64,000 nucleotides of DNA from Nibrella saemangeumensis (GTDB lineage Bacteria; Bacteroidota; Bacteroidia; Cytophagales; Spirosomataceae), in NCBI RefSeq assembly GCF_039541915.1, contig NZ_BAABHD010000028.1, positions 73,830 through 137,829 on the forward strand, read 5' to 3'. Position 1 is the first letter of the stretch; every line of letters starts with the position of its first letter. This document shows positions 35,213-43,332 of this stretch, piece by piece. The position numbers and the translations under genes are program-made. Under the pieces are notes generated by a model. That model ran no database searches. It saw only the letters and a list, made by a program, of their open reading frames with translations, and was not told where the DNA came from.

Positions 35213-36847
35213 CGGGTGCTTAAACATCCAGCGCCGGGAATATTCTTTAAAGGCGTAGTCGAACAGCTCCCGACCCATCACCGTCTCCCGCAGGATGTTC
35301 AAACCCGTAGCCGGTTTGCTATAGGCATTCGGACCAAAAGCCATAATATTGTCCGAGCTGCTCATGATAGGAACCTGCTGTGTCGGGTCCGTCCTCATGT
35401 ACGGGACAATCCCTTGTGGCGATATACCCTCAGCCGGAAAATCCGGATCCCATTCCAGACAGGCAAGCCCTTCCAGAAAACTATTTAACCCTTCATCCAT
35501 CCAGGACCACTGCCGCTCGTCGGAGTTGACGATCATGGGGAAGAAGTTGTGGCCCACTTCATGGATAACCACCAGTATCAGGAAGTTCTTGGTGCTTTCA
35601 GGGTATGTCCCATCCGGCTCCGGACGGGCACCATTGAAGCAAATCATCGGGTACTCCATGCCACCTACCGGCCCATGAACGGATATAGCCACCGGGTACG
35701 GATAGGCAAACGTCCGGCGAGAGTAGGACTCCAGCGTGTGAGCAACCAGTCGTGTCGAGTACTGTCCCCAGAGCGGATTAGCCTCTTTCGGATAGTAGGA
35801 CATCGCCCATACACGCTTACCTTCTACCTCCGGTTGCATAGCATCCCAGATAAACTTGCGGCTGCTGGCAAAGGCAAAATCCCGCACGTTGTCGGCTTTG
35901 TAAACCCAAGTCTTTTTACCGGTCGGTTTACCTTTCTCGGCCACTTCGGCCTCTGCCTGGGTGACGATGAGCGTTGGGGTTTTACCGGTCTTCGCCTGGT
36001 TGAGCCGTTTCTGCTGCGCAGCTGTCAGCACTTGCTGCGGGTTTTGCAACTCGCCCGTAGCCGCTACGATATGGTCGCCGGGAACGGTCAGCGCTACCCG
36101 GTAATTGCCAAAAACAAGCGTAAACTCACCCTGGCCCAAAAACTGCTTATTCTGCCAGCCGGTAACATCATCATACACGGCCATGCGCGGAAACCACTGC
36201 GCTATTTCATACAGATAATTACCATCCTGTGGGAAATACTCGTACCCACTTCGGGCGCGGGTTGCCTTAGCGTCTACGATGTTAAAATTCCAGTCAACCG
36301 AAAAAGATATGGTCTGTCCCGGTGCCAGGGGCTGCGGCAGGTCTACGCGCATCATTGTCTGATTGATAGTGTAGCGTAGCGCCTTACCCGCCTTATCGCG
36401 TACAGATGTAATCTTATATCCGTAATCTTTGGCAGCCAGTGAGGCTCCGGCACTTAACTGGTTCAGGGTAGCGCCCCGCTGCGGGTCCAGACCGCCGGTA
36501 CGGCTGCTGTTGCCGTCGGAGTTTTCGGTGAACAAATTCTGGTCCAGTTGCAGCCACAGATACCGTAGCGCATCCGGGGACCGATTGAAGTAAGTAATGG
36601 TCTCGGAACCAGTGATCCGCTGCTTGGCGTCGTCCAGTTCTGCCTTGATGTCATAATCGGCACGTTGCTGAAAGTAATCCCGGCCGGGTGCTCCCGACGC
36701 GGTTCGAAACGTGTTGGGCGTAGGTAATACAGGCCCTAGCTGCTCAAAACGAGTATTAGCATTGTATGTTGGTGAAGTGGACGGTACCTGAGCCTGTGCA
36801 GACAGACCCACAACCACCAGCGCGAGCGCCGGCAACAGTTTTCTCAT
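34481..36847 (-). CDS. M1 family zinc metallopeptidase, copy B
   Basis: A 788-residue paralogue of the downstream gene with the same layout: signal peptide (about 1-19), beta domain, VIHEVGHNFFPMIVNSDERQ (HExxH and downstream Glu in WSWMDEGLNSF), PVGGMEYPM loop and Gln-rich tail. The active site is intact, so it is not a decayed copy. N-terminal two thirds differ from copy A at many residues, including the loops around SDNIMAFGPNAYSKPATG, which suggests different substrate preference; the last third is shared. The gap to copy A is 55 bp, so the two may be one transcript from the -7 box at 36879. Confidence 0.93.
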   Translation of the reverse strand: MRKLLPALALVVVGLSAQAQVPSTSPTYNANTRFEQLGPVLPTPNTFRTASGAPGRDYFQQRADYDIKAELDDAKQRITGSETITYFNRSPDALRYLWLQLDQNLFTENSDGNSSRTGGLDPQRGATLNQLSAGASLAAKDYGYKITSVRDKAGKALRYTINQTMMRVDLPQPLAPGQTISFSVDWNFNIVDAKATRARSGYEYFPQDGNYLYEIAQWFPRMAVYDDVTGWQNKQFLGQGEFTLVFGNYRVALTVPGDHIVAATGELQNPQQVLTAAQQKRLNQAKTGKTPTLIVTQAEAEVAEKGKPTGKKTWVYKADNVRDFAFASSRKFIWDAMQPEVEGKRVWAMSYYPKEANPLWGQYSTRLVAHTLESYSRRTFAYPYPVAISVHGPVGGMEYPMICFNGARPEPDGTYPESTKNFLILVVIHEVGHNFFPMIVNSDERQWSWMDEGLNSFLEGLACLEWDPDFPAEGISPQGIVPYMRTDPTQQVPIMSSSDNIMAFGPNAYSKPATGLNILRETVMGRELFDYAFKEYSRRWMFKHPTPADFFRTMEDASGVDLDWFWKGWFYGVEAVDQDLLEVKWFQLNSRNPEVVKAEARAEAQRRANTISKQRDAATRNQTVVAQDSTMRDFYNRYDPYAVTDADRKQYQDYLNTLTAEERKLLESKNNFYTLTVKNKGGLVMPVIVRMEFEDGTDSVARFPAEIWRFNDQQLQKVIATDKKVVQWTLDPYSEIADIETENNSFPRKAEPSRLQLFKQQRQGRPQNPMQQQRQGTAPPATQGSGRN

Positions 36848-36878
36848 TTCTTGTGGTTAGGTTAATTAAAGTAAAGAG

Positions 36879-36886
36879 CAAATTTA
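36879..36886 (-). promoter_or_regulatory. -7 promoter box of the M1 peptidase genes (minus strand)
   Basis: TAAATTTG on the minus strand is an exact consensus match about 32 bp before the ATG of copy B. Confidence 0.55.
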
Positions 36887-36921
36887 CGAAAAATCAGAAG
36901 ATTATATGCTAAACGGCACCA

Positions 36922-37533
36922 CTAGCCAAACAGATTAGCCAGGTATTCATTCTCAATAATCAGGGATAGCGCCATACCCGCCATAATACCGGATACAACC
37001 AGATTCCAGTCGTGCTTTCGAACCCGCAGCCGTTCAATAGCCACAAAAGCCAGAATAAGAATTAATCCAACAATAAAGAGCTGACCTATTTCCAGGCCAA
37101 TGTTAAACGCCAGCAGCGGTTGCACGATACTAGTCTCCTTCCCGAGCAAACTGCGCAGGTAATTAGAGAACCCCATACCGTGAATCAGACCAAAAATCAG
37201 GGCTAATACGTAGCGTAAAAGAGGCTTAGTTTCCCGTACCGTAAACCGGTTGTCTGCTTTCCGGTAGAAGAAGTTAGAGATTGCAGTAATTAGAATCGTT
37301 ATCGGAATGAGCAGTTCAATTAGTCCACTATCATACTCAATTAGCTGTAAGGTAGCCAGGGCCAGGGTAATGGAGTGACCGACGGTGAAGGCGGTTACCA
37401 GAATCAGTACCTTTCGCCACTGCCGGATGGTAAAAACGGCACACAGGGCAATCACAAACAGGATATGGTCGTAGCCTCGGGGATCTGTAATATGGTCAAA
37501 GCCTAGTCCGAGATAAATAAAAAATTCTTCCAT
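36922..37533 (-). CDS. HupE/UreJ family membrane protein
   Basis: The 203-residue protein has six hydrophobic spans and the family motifs: GFDHITDPRGYDHILF (residues 11-26), FTVGHSITLALA (about 49-60) and GLIHGMGFSNYL (about 114-125), all with conserved His and Asp. HupE/UreJ proteins are linked to nickel or cobalt handling in hydrogenase and urease operons, but Bacteroidota members like this occur without those enzymes, and none is present here. It lies upstream of the M1 peptidase genes on the same strand. Exact transport role unproven. Confidence 0.88.
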   Translation of the reverse strand: MEEFFIYLGLGFDHITDPRGYDHILFVIALCAVFTIRQWRKVLILVTAFTVGHSITLALATLQLIEYDSGLIELLIPITILITAISNFFYRKADNRFTVRETKPLLRYVLALIFGLIHGMGFSNYLRSLLGKETSIVQPLLAFNIGLEIGQLFIVGLILILAFVAIERLRVRKHDWNLVVSGIMAGMALSLIIENEYLANLFG

Positions 37534-37537
37534 GCCG

Positions 37538-37545
37538 CAAAATTA
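37538..37545 (-). promoter_or_regulatory. -7 promoter box abutting the HupE-type start codon
   Basis: TAATTTTG on the minus strand matches TAnnTTTG and ends 4 nt before the ATG at 37533, the same spacing as at 756-768. Confidence 0.5.
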
Positions 37546-37667
37546 CCAAGGATACCGGTAGCAGCAACCCTTTTTATGCGCTTCACCAGGCAGGGTTATC
37601 TTACTTCCCGAACGAGGTATTGAGCCTACGGCTAGCCAGTTTTACCAGAACCATAGTACATTCGGGC

Positions 37668-38810
37668 ATGAAATTCGGAACCAAAGCCATCCATGCCGGT
37701 ATTGCACCGGACCCTACCACGGGCGCTATTATGACGCCTATTTATCAGACATCTACGTACGTACAGGAGTCGCCAGGCAAACACAAAGGCTACGAATACG
37801 CCCGTACCCAGAACCCGACCCGTAATGTGCTGCAGGATAATCTGGCTGCTCTTGAAAACGGCAACCATGGCCTTTGCTACGCTTCCGGCCTCGGCGCTAC
37901 CGATGCCATTCTGAAGCTGTTCAAACCCGGCGACGAGATCATTGCCAGCAGCGACCTCTACGGCGGTACCTACCGGATTATGGTCCGGGTATTTCAGGAG
38001 TTTGGGCTGAAGTTCAAGTTTGTCGGTCTAGATAATCCGGCCAATCTGCTGGAAGCCATTACCCCGGCAACCCGGATGGTCTGGATTGAAACGCCGACCA
38101 ATCCGCTGCTCCGCATTGTGGATATTCCCGCTATTGCCGCCATCACTAAACAGCACTCGAATGTGCTGCTGGTTGTGGATAACACGTTTGCGTCGCCCTA
38201 CCTGCAAAATCCGCTGGATTTAGGGGCCGATATAGTAATGCATTCGGTTACCAAATACCTCGGCGGTCACTCTGATACGGTGATGGGTGCTATCATTCTG
38301 AACGATGATGCCATTGCCCAGCGGCTGGCGTTTATCCAGAACGCCTGCGGAGCCGTACCGGGCCCGCAAGATTGTTTTCTGGTGTTGCGGGGTATCAAAA
38401 CCCTGCACGTTCGGATGCAGCGCCACTGCGAAAATGCCATGCAGATAGCCCTCTTCCTTCAGGACCACCCGAAAGTAAGCCAGGTATACTACCCCGGTCT
38501 GGCGTCCCACCCCGGTCATGAACTGGCGAAAAAGCAAATGCGCGGCTTCGGCGGTATGGTCTCCTTCGAACTGCACGGTGATTCCCTGCCAGAAGCCGTT
38601 AAGGTTATGGAAAGCTTTGAGGTGTTTTCGCTCGGCGAATCACTCGGTGGGGTAGAATCGCTCTGCACACACCCGGCCTCTATGACCCACGCCAGCATCC
38701 CGAAAGAAGAACGGGAAAAGAACGGACTGAAAGATACCCTCATCCGCCTGAGCGTGGGCATTGAAGATGTTGAGGATTTGATAGAAGACCTGAAACAGGC
38801 GATTGGATAA
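37668..38810 (+). CDS. Trans-sulfuration PLP enzyme (cystathionine gamma-synthase / gamma-lyase family)
   Basis: A 380-residue PLP enzyme of the Cys/Met metabolism family. Motifs: TKAIHAG at the start, TPIYQTSTYVQ, YEYARTQNPTRN (about 43-53), YASGLGATDAIL, DNTFASPYLQNP and the PLP lysine in SVTKYLGGHSD (Lys196). The family includes MetB and cystathionine gamma-lyase, which work in methionine and cysteine metabolism; sequence motifs visible here do not separate them. The ATG at 37668 is used because the family begins with KFGTKAIHAG. A near-consensus -7 box TACATTCG ends 3 nt before this ATG. Confidence 0.93.
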   Translation: MKFGTKAIHAGIAPDPTTGAIMTPIYQTSTYVQESPGKHKGYEYARTQNPTRNVLQDNLAALENGNHGLCYASGLGATDAILKLFKPGDEIIASSDLYGGTYRIMVRVFQEFGLKFKFVGLDNPANLLEAITPATRMVWIETPTNPLLRIVDIPAIAAITKQHSNVLLVVDNTFASPYLQNPLDLGADIVMHSVTKYLGGHSDTVMGAIILNDDAIAQRLAFIQNACGAVPGPQDCFLVLRGIKTLHVRMQRHCENAMQIALFLQDHPKVSQVYYPGLASHPGHELAKKQMRGFGGMVSFELHGDSLPEAVKVMESFEVFSLGESLGGVESLCTHPASMTHASIPKEEREKNGLKDTLIRLSVGIEDVEDLIEDLKQAIG

Positions 38811-38815
38811 CAAAT

Positions 38816-38858
38816 GTACCAACGGCATAAAGCCGCAATGGCCAACCACCGTTGGTAC
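38816..38858. terminator. Hairpin between convergent genes (putative bidirectional terminator)
   Basis: GTACCAACGG (38816-38825) and its perfect complement (38849-38858) enclose 23 bases between the trans-sulfuration gene and the TonB receptor gene. There is no clear U-tract. Confidence 0.5.
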
Positions 38859-38865
38859 GTTACGC

Positions 38866-41247
38866 TTAAAACCGCACTCTCACTCCTGCCAGAACGTTTC
38901 GGCCGGCCTGGGGGTAATAGAAGTTTTCGGTAGCAACTTGCCCCTCAGTAATGTAGCTGAATGTGTAGCCGTTAGATTCATACAGCTCATTGAACACGTT
39001 GTTCAGCAGCAGCGTAAAGGCAATTTCGTTTATGAAGCGTGGCTTTAGGGTATAAATTACCCGGATGTCATTGACGAAGTAGGAGTTCAGGGTCCGGCTT
39101 TCGTTCGAGGTGTTATCCAGATATTGCTTGCCTACATACTTCGACAACAAACTCAGTTCTAGTCCTTTCACGGGCGTGTAGAGTAACTGAGACCCGGCAA
39201 TGATGTTGGGGGAGAAGGCAATATCGGTGTTGGTATAGACCCGTGTCTCCTGCTCACCGGTATCGTAATTGTCCAGGAATTCGGTAAACCGCTGCACTTT
39301 GTTCCGGCTGAAGGTAGCATTTACGTTCCAGCGGAGCTGACGTGCCAGCAAAGTACCCGCTTCCAGCTCGATGCCGGCGCGGTAACTGTTTGGGATATTC
39401 ACCCGGTTATAGGCCCCCACATCATTGATCTGCCCGGTTAGTACCAGTTCATTCCGGTACTTCATATAGTATAGGTTGGCGGTAAAAGCCAGACGCTGCG
39501 CCTGCAATTTGTAACCGGCTTCCCAGTCATACAGCGTTTCAGCTTTCGGACGACTCTGTGGCGTCGACTGGGTATAGTCATTTCGATTCGGTTCCCGGTT
39601 GCCTATACCGTATGAGGCATAAATACTGCTACGGTCGTTGAGCGTATAGGTAACGCCGGTTTTCGGATTAAAGAAGGTAAGATTAGCCTCCTGTTGTACA
39701 TTCCGAAAATCATTATCGTACCCCAAAAATGAGTAGCCGACCGTCCGCACCTGCATATCCGCGTAGGCATTCAACTTGGGCGTAAACTGGTAAAAGGCCT
39801 TGCCGTAAATATTTAAATCCGTTTTTATACCGTCATTATCGTAATACCGGTGCCGGATATTGCCGGTGCTGGCAAACCGCGCCCAGATTACTTCACCGAA
39901 GTGTTTGCCGTTGTACTGGTTCCAGCCCCCCCCGATATTGGCTGTCAGCTTGCCGAAACTGTTATAATCAAACGAAAAAACGGTGCCGTAAAAGTTATTA
40001 TCCAGCCACCGCCGACGAATGAGATCTGTAGTCCGGACGGTATCACTACCGAGAATAACGGGCGGCAAATTATACCGACTCAATCTGTCTGCTTCCCGGA
40101 ACTGCTCGTAATAACCGCGACCTTTGGTGTAGAACAGCGACGCATTTAACCGCCAGTTTCGGCTTAGTTCATGCGCCGAAATAAGCTGGTAGTTGTCCTG
40201 CTGGTAGTTATCGACTTCGTTTTCGTAGGTATACGGGTTGTACGTCCGGTTTGTTTTCAACAGGTCTTCTGGCACTCCACCCCAGGCCTGATAGGTTCGC
40301 TCCTGGCCAGAGAATACATTTAGCCGGATAAAGCTCTTATTGGTATAGTAACCCGCCGACAAATAATATGACTTCAGGTCTGACGACGCCCGGTCAATGT
40401 AGCCATTGGAGCTGATTTTCGACAGACGCGCATCGACCACGAAGTGGTTGTTGAGTAGCCCCGTTCCGGCCATTACGTTGCTTCTAAACGTACCGAACGA
40501 ACCAGCCGATACATTGCTCTCCGCGTAAGGTTCCTTCTCCAGCGTATTAGTCTGAATATTAACCGTAGCCCCAAACGAACCGGCTCCGTTTGTGGAGGTA
40601 CCCACACCCCGCTGAACCTGAATGCTGCTGACCGATGAGGCAAAATCCGGCATATTGACAAAGAACGTTCCCTGTGATTCGGCATCGTTATAGGGGATGC
40701 CGTTCAGCGTTACGTTAATGCGGGTAGCGTCGGAGCCCCGGATGCGGAAACCGGTGTAACCAACACCCGCACCGGCGTCAGAGGTAGCTACCAGCGATGG
40801 CGTAAAGTTGAGCAGTACCGGAATATCCTGCCCCAGGTTTAGTTTATTCAATTCTTTGCGGGTAACGTCGCTGTAGGCAATACCCGTTTTCCGATTGGCG
40901 CGGGTGGCACTTACCACTACTTCATCAACTACTACGACACTCCTGGGCAATTCAAAGGAAACCGTGGTGTTCTGCTGAACATCAACGGTCCTGACTGCCG
41001 GCTCGAAGCCTAAAAGAGCTACCCGAAGCTGGTAGGTACCTGGCTTGAGATTCGACAAGCTGAAGGTCCCGTTCGCATCGGTGAAGGCCCCTTTGTAGGT
41101 TCCTTCAATTGTTACGGCGGCACCCGGTAAGCCATTGCCTCCGGTTTCTTTAACGGTACCCGAAATACTAACTTGTGCCCAGGCGGGCAGGCATGACAGC
41201 AACAGAACAACTGCCACACCAAAGCGATAGGCCGTACTTTTTTTCAT
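38866..41247 (-). CDS. TonB-dependent receptor, probably for thiamin or its precursors
   Basis: The 793-residue protein has a signal peptide (cleavage near PAWAQ, residue 25), a carboxypeptidase-regulatory-like domain (about 26-105), a plug (about 115-230, with ATRINVTLNGIPYNDAESQG and VQRGVGTSTNGAGSFG) and a beta-barrel ending in the aromatic terminus VRVRF. The leader carries a TPP riboswitch, so the gene is repressed when thiamin diphosphate is plentiful; known Bacteroidota receptors under such switches import thiamin or related compounds. No inner-membrane thiamin transporter (PnuT) or kinase follows here. Receptor family certain; substrate inferred from the riboswitch. Confidence 0.93.
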   Translation of the reverse strand: MKKSTAYRFGVAVVLLLSCLPAWAQVSISGTVKETGGNGLPGAAVTIEGTYKGAFTDANGTFSLSNLKPGTYQLRVALLGFEPAVRTVDVQQNTTVSFELPRSVVVVDEVVVSATRANRKTGIAYSDVTRKELNKLNLGQDIPVLLNFTPSLVATSDAGAGVGYTGFRIRGSDATRINVTLNGIPYNDAESQGTFFVNMPDFASSVSSIQVQRGVGTSTNGAGSFGATVNIQTNTLEKEPYAESNVSAGSFGTFRSNVMAGTGLLNNHFVVDARLSKISSNGYIDRASSDLKSYYLSAGYYTNKSFIRLNVFSGQERTYQAWGGVPEDLLKTNRTYNPYTYENEVDNYQQDNYQLISAHELSRNWRLNASLFYTKGRGYYEQFREADRLSRYNLPPVILGSDTVRTTDLIRRRWLDNNFYGTVFSFDYNSFGKLTANIGGGWNQYNGKHFGEVIWARFASTGNIRHRYYDNDGIKTDLNIYGKAFYQFTPKLNAYADMQVRTVGYSFLGYDNDFRNVQQEANLTFFNPKTGVTYTLNDRSSIYASYGIGNREPNRNDYTQSTPQSRPKAETLYDWEAGYKLQAQRLAFTANLYYMKYRNELVLTGQINDVGAYNRVNIPNSYRAGIELEAGTLLARQLRWNVNATFSRNKVQRFTEFLDNYDTGEQETRVYTNTDIAFSPNIIAGSQLLYTPVKGLELSLLSKYVGKQYLDNTSNESRTLNSYFVNDIRVIYTLKPRFINEIAFTLLLNNVFNELYESNGYTFSYITEGQVATENFYYPQAGRNVLAGVRVRF

Positions 41248-41339
41248 ACGATAAAAGTGACGCGAACAGGTAAAGGGGCTGTACCTATCCTTTGGTTTAC
41301 ATGATGATTAGATATGAAATTTCCCGCCGGCCATTAAGA

Positions 41340-41428
41340 CCGTGTCGGACCGTTCCCTTCGCCGGCATTACCCGGTGCAGGTTCAATGGGTATAATCTCA
41401 GCCCGTTATATTAGGGCACCCCTTAAAT
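41340..41428 (-). ncRNA. TPP riboswitch (THI element)
   Basis: On the minus strand the conserved blocks appear in order: AGGGGTGCCC (from 41423), GGGCTGAGA, ATACCCATTGAACCTG, and CCGGGTAATGCCGGCGAAGG. This is the thiamin-pyrophosphate aptamer (P1, J2/3 with CUGAGA, P4/P5 with the ACCUG and GnUAAUGCC bulges). It lies 93 nt before the start of the TonB receptor. The mechanism (terminator or start-site masking) is not clear from the sequence; no strong U-tract hairpin follows, so translational control is more likely. Confidence 0.95.
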
Positions 41429-41441
41429 AAGATTAGCAGTG

Positions 41442-41449
41442 CAAATTTA
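41442..41449 (-). promoter_or_regulatory. -7 promoter box of the riboswitch-controlled receptor
   Basis: TAAATTTG on the minus strand matches the consensus exactly. Transcription starting a few nt downstream would begin just before the 5' edge of the TPP aptamer. Confidence 0.65.
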
Positions 41450-41495
41450 CGAACTCCGCTAATTTTAAGCTTACCAATTTTAAACTTTTTATGTA

Positions 41496-41518
41496 AATTA
41501 ATTGTATATACATTAATT
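41496..41518. promoter_or_regulatory. Near-palindromic operator candidate before the dioxygenase gene
   Basis: The palindrome TGTATATACA sits between AATTAA and TTAATT, and a second partial palindrome (ATACGTAT) follows at 41521. The pattern is of the MarR/OhrR operator kind. It is 57 bp before the dioxygenase ATG. No regulator gene is adjacent, so the binding protein is unknown. Confidence 0.4.
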
Positions 41519-41574
41519 GCATACGTATAAAATTTCCCGTAAATAGTAATAACGGTTTTCAACTTACACAAGCC

Positions 41575-42510
41575 ATGAATACACTAATCAATGGAATTCA
41601 CCACGTAACCGCCTTAGCCGGTGACGCTCAGCGTAATGTCGATTTCTACACCGGCGTTCTGGGTCTGAGGATGGTCAAAAAGACGATAAACTTTGACGCC
41701 CCGGATGTCTACCACTTTTACTACGGCGACGAAACAGGGAGTCCGGGTTCAATTATGACTTTTTTTCCGTATGGTAATATCCCACGCGGCCGAAAGGGTG
41801 GGGGACAGTTGACCTACACCGCTTTTTCTGTTCCGACAGCCTCGCTCAGCTACTGGATGGACCGTCTGGCGGAGTATAACATTCCCTATGCTGGCCCGAA
41901 CAAGCGCTTCAACGAAACCTACCTCCGTTTTGAAGACTACGACGGTATGGGTATTGAGTTGGTAGCGAACAACGAGGACAATAGACCCAGTTGGGACAAC
42001 GGTAAAATACCGGCTGATTATGCTGTAAAAGGTTTTCACAGCGCCACGTTAAACGAATTCCGGGTCGATAAAACGGTAGCCCTGCTGACGGATACCATGC
42101 AGCACCGACTCGTCGCTGAAGAAGCAGACCGTTTCCGCTTCGTTGCCGGTATTGGCGGTCCTGGCACGTACATTGATGTTCAGCACTCACCCAATGACAT
42201 AAGGGCCTTACAGGGAGCCGGATCGGTTCACCATATCGCCTTTGCCACCGACAACGACGAAACGCAAATCGCCATTCAGGAAAATCTGCAGGAAGCAGGT
42301 TTTAGTCCAACGCCGGTACTGGACCGCAATTACTTCCACAGCATCTATTTCCGCGAGCCAGGTGGTATTTTGTTTGAGGTTGCTACCAACCCGCCGGGCT
42401 TTGCCATTGACGAACCTGCAGCGGCCTTAGGACAGGAGCTTAAATTACCCGAGTGGTACGAGCCCCGTCGGGCACAAATTGAATCGGCCTTACCAAAAAT
42501 TCAGTTGTAA
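41575..42510 (+). CDS. Ring-cleaving dioxygenase of the VOC superfamily (MhqO/PcpA-like)
   Basis: A 311-residue protein with two vicinal-oxygen-chelate modules (about 5-135 and 150-285). Metal ligands fit the extradiol pattern: GIHHVTALAG (His9/His10), VHHIAFATD (about 220) and GILFEVATNPPGF (Glu about 270). The wording GSPGSIMTFFPYGNIPRG and FRFVAGIGGPGTYIDVQ matches the MhqO/YkcA group, which opens hydroquinone-type rings using Fe(II). The following esterase gene repeats the mhqO-mhqD pairing known from Bacillus quinone resistance. Likely role: detoxification of (hydro)quinones. Confidence 0.9.
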   Translation: MNTLINGIHHVTALAGDAQRNVDFYTGVLGLRMVKKTINFDAPDVYHFYYGDETGSPGSIMTFFPYGNIPRGRKGGGQLTYTAFSVPTASLSYWMDRLAEYNIPYAGPNKRFNETYLRFEDYDGMGIELVANNEDNRPSWDNGKIPADYAVKGFHSATLNEFRVDKTVALLTDTMQHRLVAEEADRFRFVAGIGGPGTYIDVQHSPNDIRALQGAGSVHHIAFATDNDETQIAIQENLQEAGFSPTPVLDRNYFHSIYFREPGGILFEVATNPPGFAIDEPAAALGQELKLPEWYEPRRAQIESALPKIQL

Positions 42511-42528
42511 GCCGGGAGACATTAAAAC

Positions 42529-42656
42529 TAGACACTGGGCGTTAACCTTTGGCGCATACGGTCGATAAAAGATTAGGATGGTAACGGAACAAAAGTTGTT
42601 AAGGATATTATACCGAATCAACTTCTCAACGTCTAAAGTCTAACGTCCAGCGTCTT
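42529..42656. repeat. Heptad-repeat hairpin, TAACGTC type
   Basis: The right arm reads CAACGTC, TAAAGTC, TAACGTC, CAGCGTC (42627-42654). The left arm (TAGACAC, TGGGCGT, TAACCTT from 42529) is an imperfect complement. It fills the gap between the dioxygenase and esterase genes. Confidence 0.6.
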
Positions 42657-42672
42657 CACAAATCATAAACCC

Positions 42673-43314
42673 ATGATTCACGACCCAAATAATCTGTTTA
42701 CGGCCGGGCAGCCGCTGGAAAAAGCCACCAAGGTAATGATTATGGTGCATGGCCGGGGCGGCAGCGCCCGTGATATTCTGACACTGGCCGAACATATCGA
42801 CGATCCTGAATTTGCCTTTGTGGCTCCGCAGGCTAAACAAAACACCTGGTATCCGTATTCGTTCATGCGGCCGATGGAGGAGAATGAACCCTATCTGTCG
42901 TCGGCTTTGCAGGTATTAACCAGCACTCGGGCCCGGATGCAGTCAGACTACAATTTCAAGGCTCCGCAGATTTATTGGCTGGGGTTCTCGCAGGGGGCCT
43001 GTCTGGCCCTGGAGTTTGTCGCCCGAAATCCAATGCCATACGGTGGCGTTTTTGGGCTGAGTGGCGGTTTGATTGGCCCTGAAGGTACCCCGCGCCTGTA
43101 CGAGGGTTCGTTTGAAGGAGCACCCGTATTTCTGGGCTGCAGCGATATAGACCCGCACATACCCAAACAGCGGGTGCTGGAGTCGGAAGGGGTATTCCGG
43201 CAGATGGAAGCAACCGTAACGGCGAAGCTCTACCCGAATTTTCCGCATTCGATTAACGAAGACGAACTAAAAATTGTTAATGCATTGATTGCCGGATCGC
43301 CGGTGATTAGTTAG
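42673..43314 (+). CDS. Alpha/beta hydrolase (phospholipase/carboxylesterase type, MhqD-like)
   Basis: A 213-residue serine hydrolase. The oxyanion region is MVHGRGGSARD (about 24-34), the nucleophile elbow is GFSQG (Ser106), and the likely acid and base are Asp in CSDIDPHIP (about 158) and His in FPHSINEDE (about 195). This is the phospholipase/carboxylesterase subfamily to which MhqD of the Bacillus quinone-response regulon belongs. It is 162 bp after the MhqO-like dioxygenase gene, separated by a heptad-repeat hairpin, and 18 bp before a muconolactone-isomerase-like gene. Confidence 0.9.
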   Translation: MIHDPNNLFTAGQPLEKATKVMIMVHGRGGSARDILTLAEHIDDPEFAFVAPQAKQNTWYPYSFMRPMEENEPYLSSALQVLTSTRARMQSDYNFKAPQIYWLGFSQGACLALEFVARNPMPYGGVFGLSGGLIGPEGTPRLYEGSFEGAPVFLGCSDIDPHIPKQRVLESEGVFRQMEATVTAKLYPNFPHSINEDELKIVNALIAGSPVIS

Positions 43315-43332
43315 ACACCAACCTGTACATGT

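Noticed and set aside
35549..36379. 276-residue + strand frame opposite M1 copy B
   Set aside because: It is antisense to a conserved peptidase gene and its product resembles nothing known.
34481..36847. Second M1 peptidase as a pseudogene
   Set aside because: Full length, intact HExxH and downstream Glu, own signal peptide and promoter; it is a functional-looking paralogue.
29299..37533. Peptidase cluster as a genomic island
   Set aside because: Base composition and promoter style match the surroundings, and no integrase or attachment repeats were seen near the tRNA genes at 28.9-29.2 kb.
42529..42656. Heptad repeats as a CRISPR array
   Set aside because: Units are 7 bp and contiguous, with no spacers of 30 bp or so and no cas genes anywhere in the window.
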